Below are positions 63,859-64,000 of a stretch of DNA of 64,000 bases, in pieces; within the stretch, counting starts at the first letter, position 1; each line of letters opens with the position of its first letter. A model generated the notes under the pieces. That model was given only the letters and a program-made list of their open reading frames with translations. It had not been told where the DNA came from and searched no databases. Source of the DNA: Phaeosaccion multiseriatum (taxonomy: Eukaryota; Ochrophyta, other classes); contig OZ218951.1 in assembly GCA_965112735.1 (NCBI GenBank), forward strand, positions 372,001 to 436,000, given 5' to 3'. The position numbers and the translations under genes were made by a program.

Positions 63859-64000
63859 ATGGTAAGAGGGGCTCTATCGCTGAGCCTTTTGATGATAGGA
63901 GTGTTGCTGGCCTTGTGGCTCTTGCGCAGCAAGATGAGGTCCAAGGAGAAGTTTCAGGACCATCAGATGAAGGTCGAGTTGTTCAAAGCAGAATGGTGCA
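63859..64000 (+). CDS. Thioredoxin-like disulfide oxidoreductase, start only
   Basis: 47 codons before the window ends. An N-terminal membrane anchor or signal (LSLSLLMIGVLLALWLL) and a basic linker precede MKVELFKAEWC, the first strand and first active-site Cys of a thioredoxin fold. The second Cys is beyond the window. Membrane-anchored thioredoxins of this kind are known in giant viruses. Confidence 0.7.
   Translation, partial: MVRGALSLSLLMIGVLLALWLLRSKMRSKEKFQDHQMKVELFKAEWC

Overview
The window is a chimera of two kinds of DNA. The first ~9.3 kb is ordinary photosynthetic-stramenopile-like nuclear DNA: GC-rich genes with many short GT-AG introns and abundant simple repeats. It holds the 3' two thirds of a glucose-6-phosphate isomerase gene and the 5' part of a large type I polyketide synthase (acyl-AMP ligase, acyl carrier, ketosynthase). 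Two later genes start with a signal peptide followed by a cleavage site of the type A|F, which is the heterokont plastid-import signature. I therefore infer a heterokont alga. The CCCT and GAGT repeats and gene style would suit a eustigmatophyte such as Nannochloropsis/Microchloropsis, but the species is inference.

A 960-bp (CCCT)n tract at 9364-10323 ends the polyketide synthase. Then comes a junction zone (10.3-14.6 kb): a 5'-truncated exportin-1 fragment (+), six to seven copies of a diverged ~177-bp repeat, and a second exportin-1-like fragment in the opposite orientation, fused to a Gly-Ala-Ala repeat and a coiled coil. A short TTAGGG run lies next to it.

From about 14.7 kb to the window end the gene set is that of a giant DNA virus (Nucleocytoviricota): an XRN-type 5'-3' exonuclease, a SNF2-like D6/D11-type helicase, the small subunit of ribonucleotide reductase, a viral TATA-binding-protein homologue, an A32-type packaging ATPase, a LamG-type membrane protein, two families widespread in giant viruses but of unknown function (DUF5832-like, DUF5899-like), a tyrosine recombinase, a 1965-residue repeat-built fibre-like protein, a glutaredoxin and the start of a thioredoxin-like protein. 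Genes are densely packed on both strands and, with one exception, intronless. Major capsid protein, DNA polymerase B and RNA polymerase are not in the window, so any complete viral genome must continue beyond 64 kb. Mixed in are cell-like genes: a plastid-targeted-looking class 3 lipase (26382-28475), a two-intron beta-helix/multi-TM protein (21253-26067), and a small secreted protein (16176-16730).

The viral region is interrupted by ~9 kb of a 177-bp satellite (34744-43690, about 50 copies) lying between the ribonucleotide reductase and TBP genes. Diverged and solo copies, inverted, occur at 11.65-12.77 kb and between three tandem paralogues at 50.1-53.2 kb, next to the recombinase. Together this looks like an endogenised, or still mobile, giant virus region that has captured cellular genes and accumulated satellites and microsatellites. 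An assembly join at the CCCT tract must be excluded before host and viral parts are treated as contiguous.
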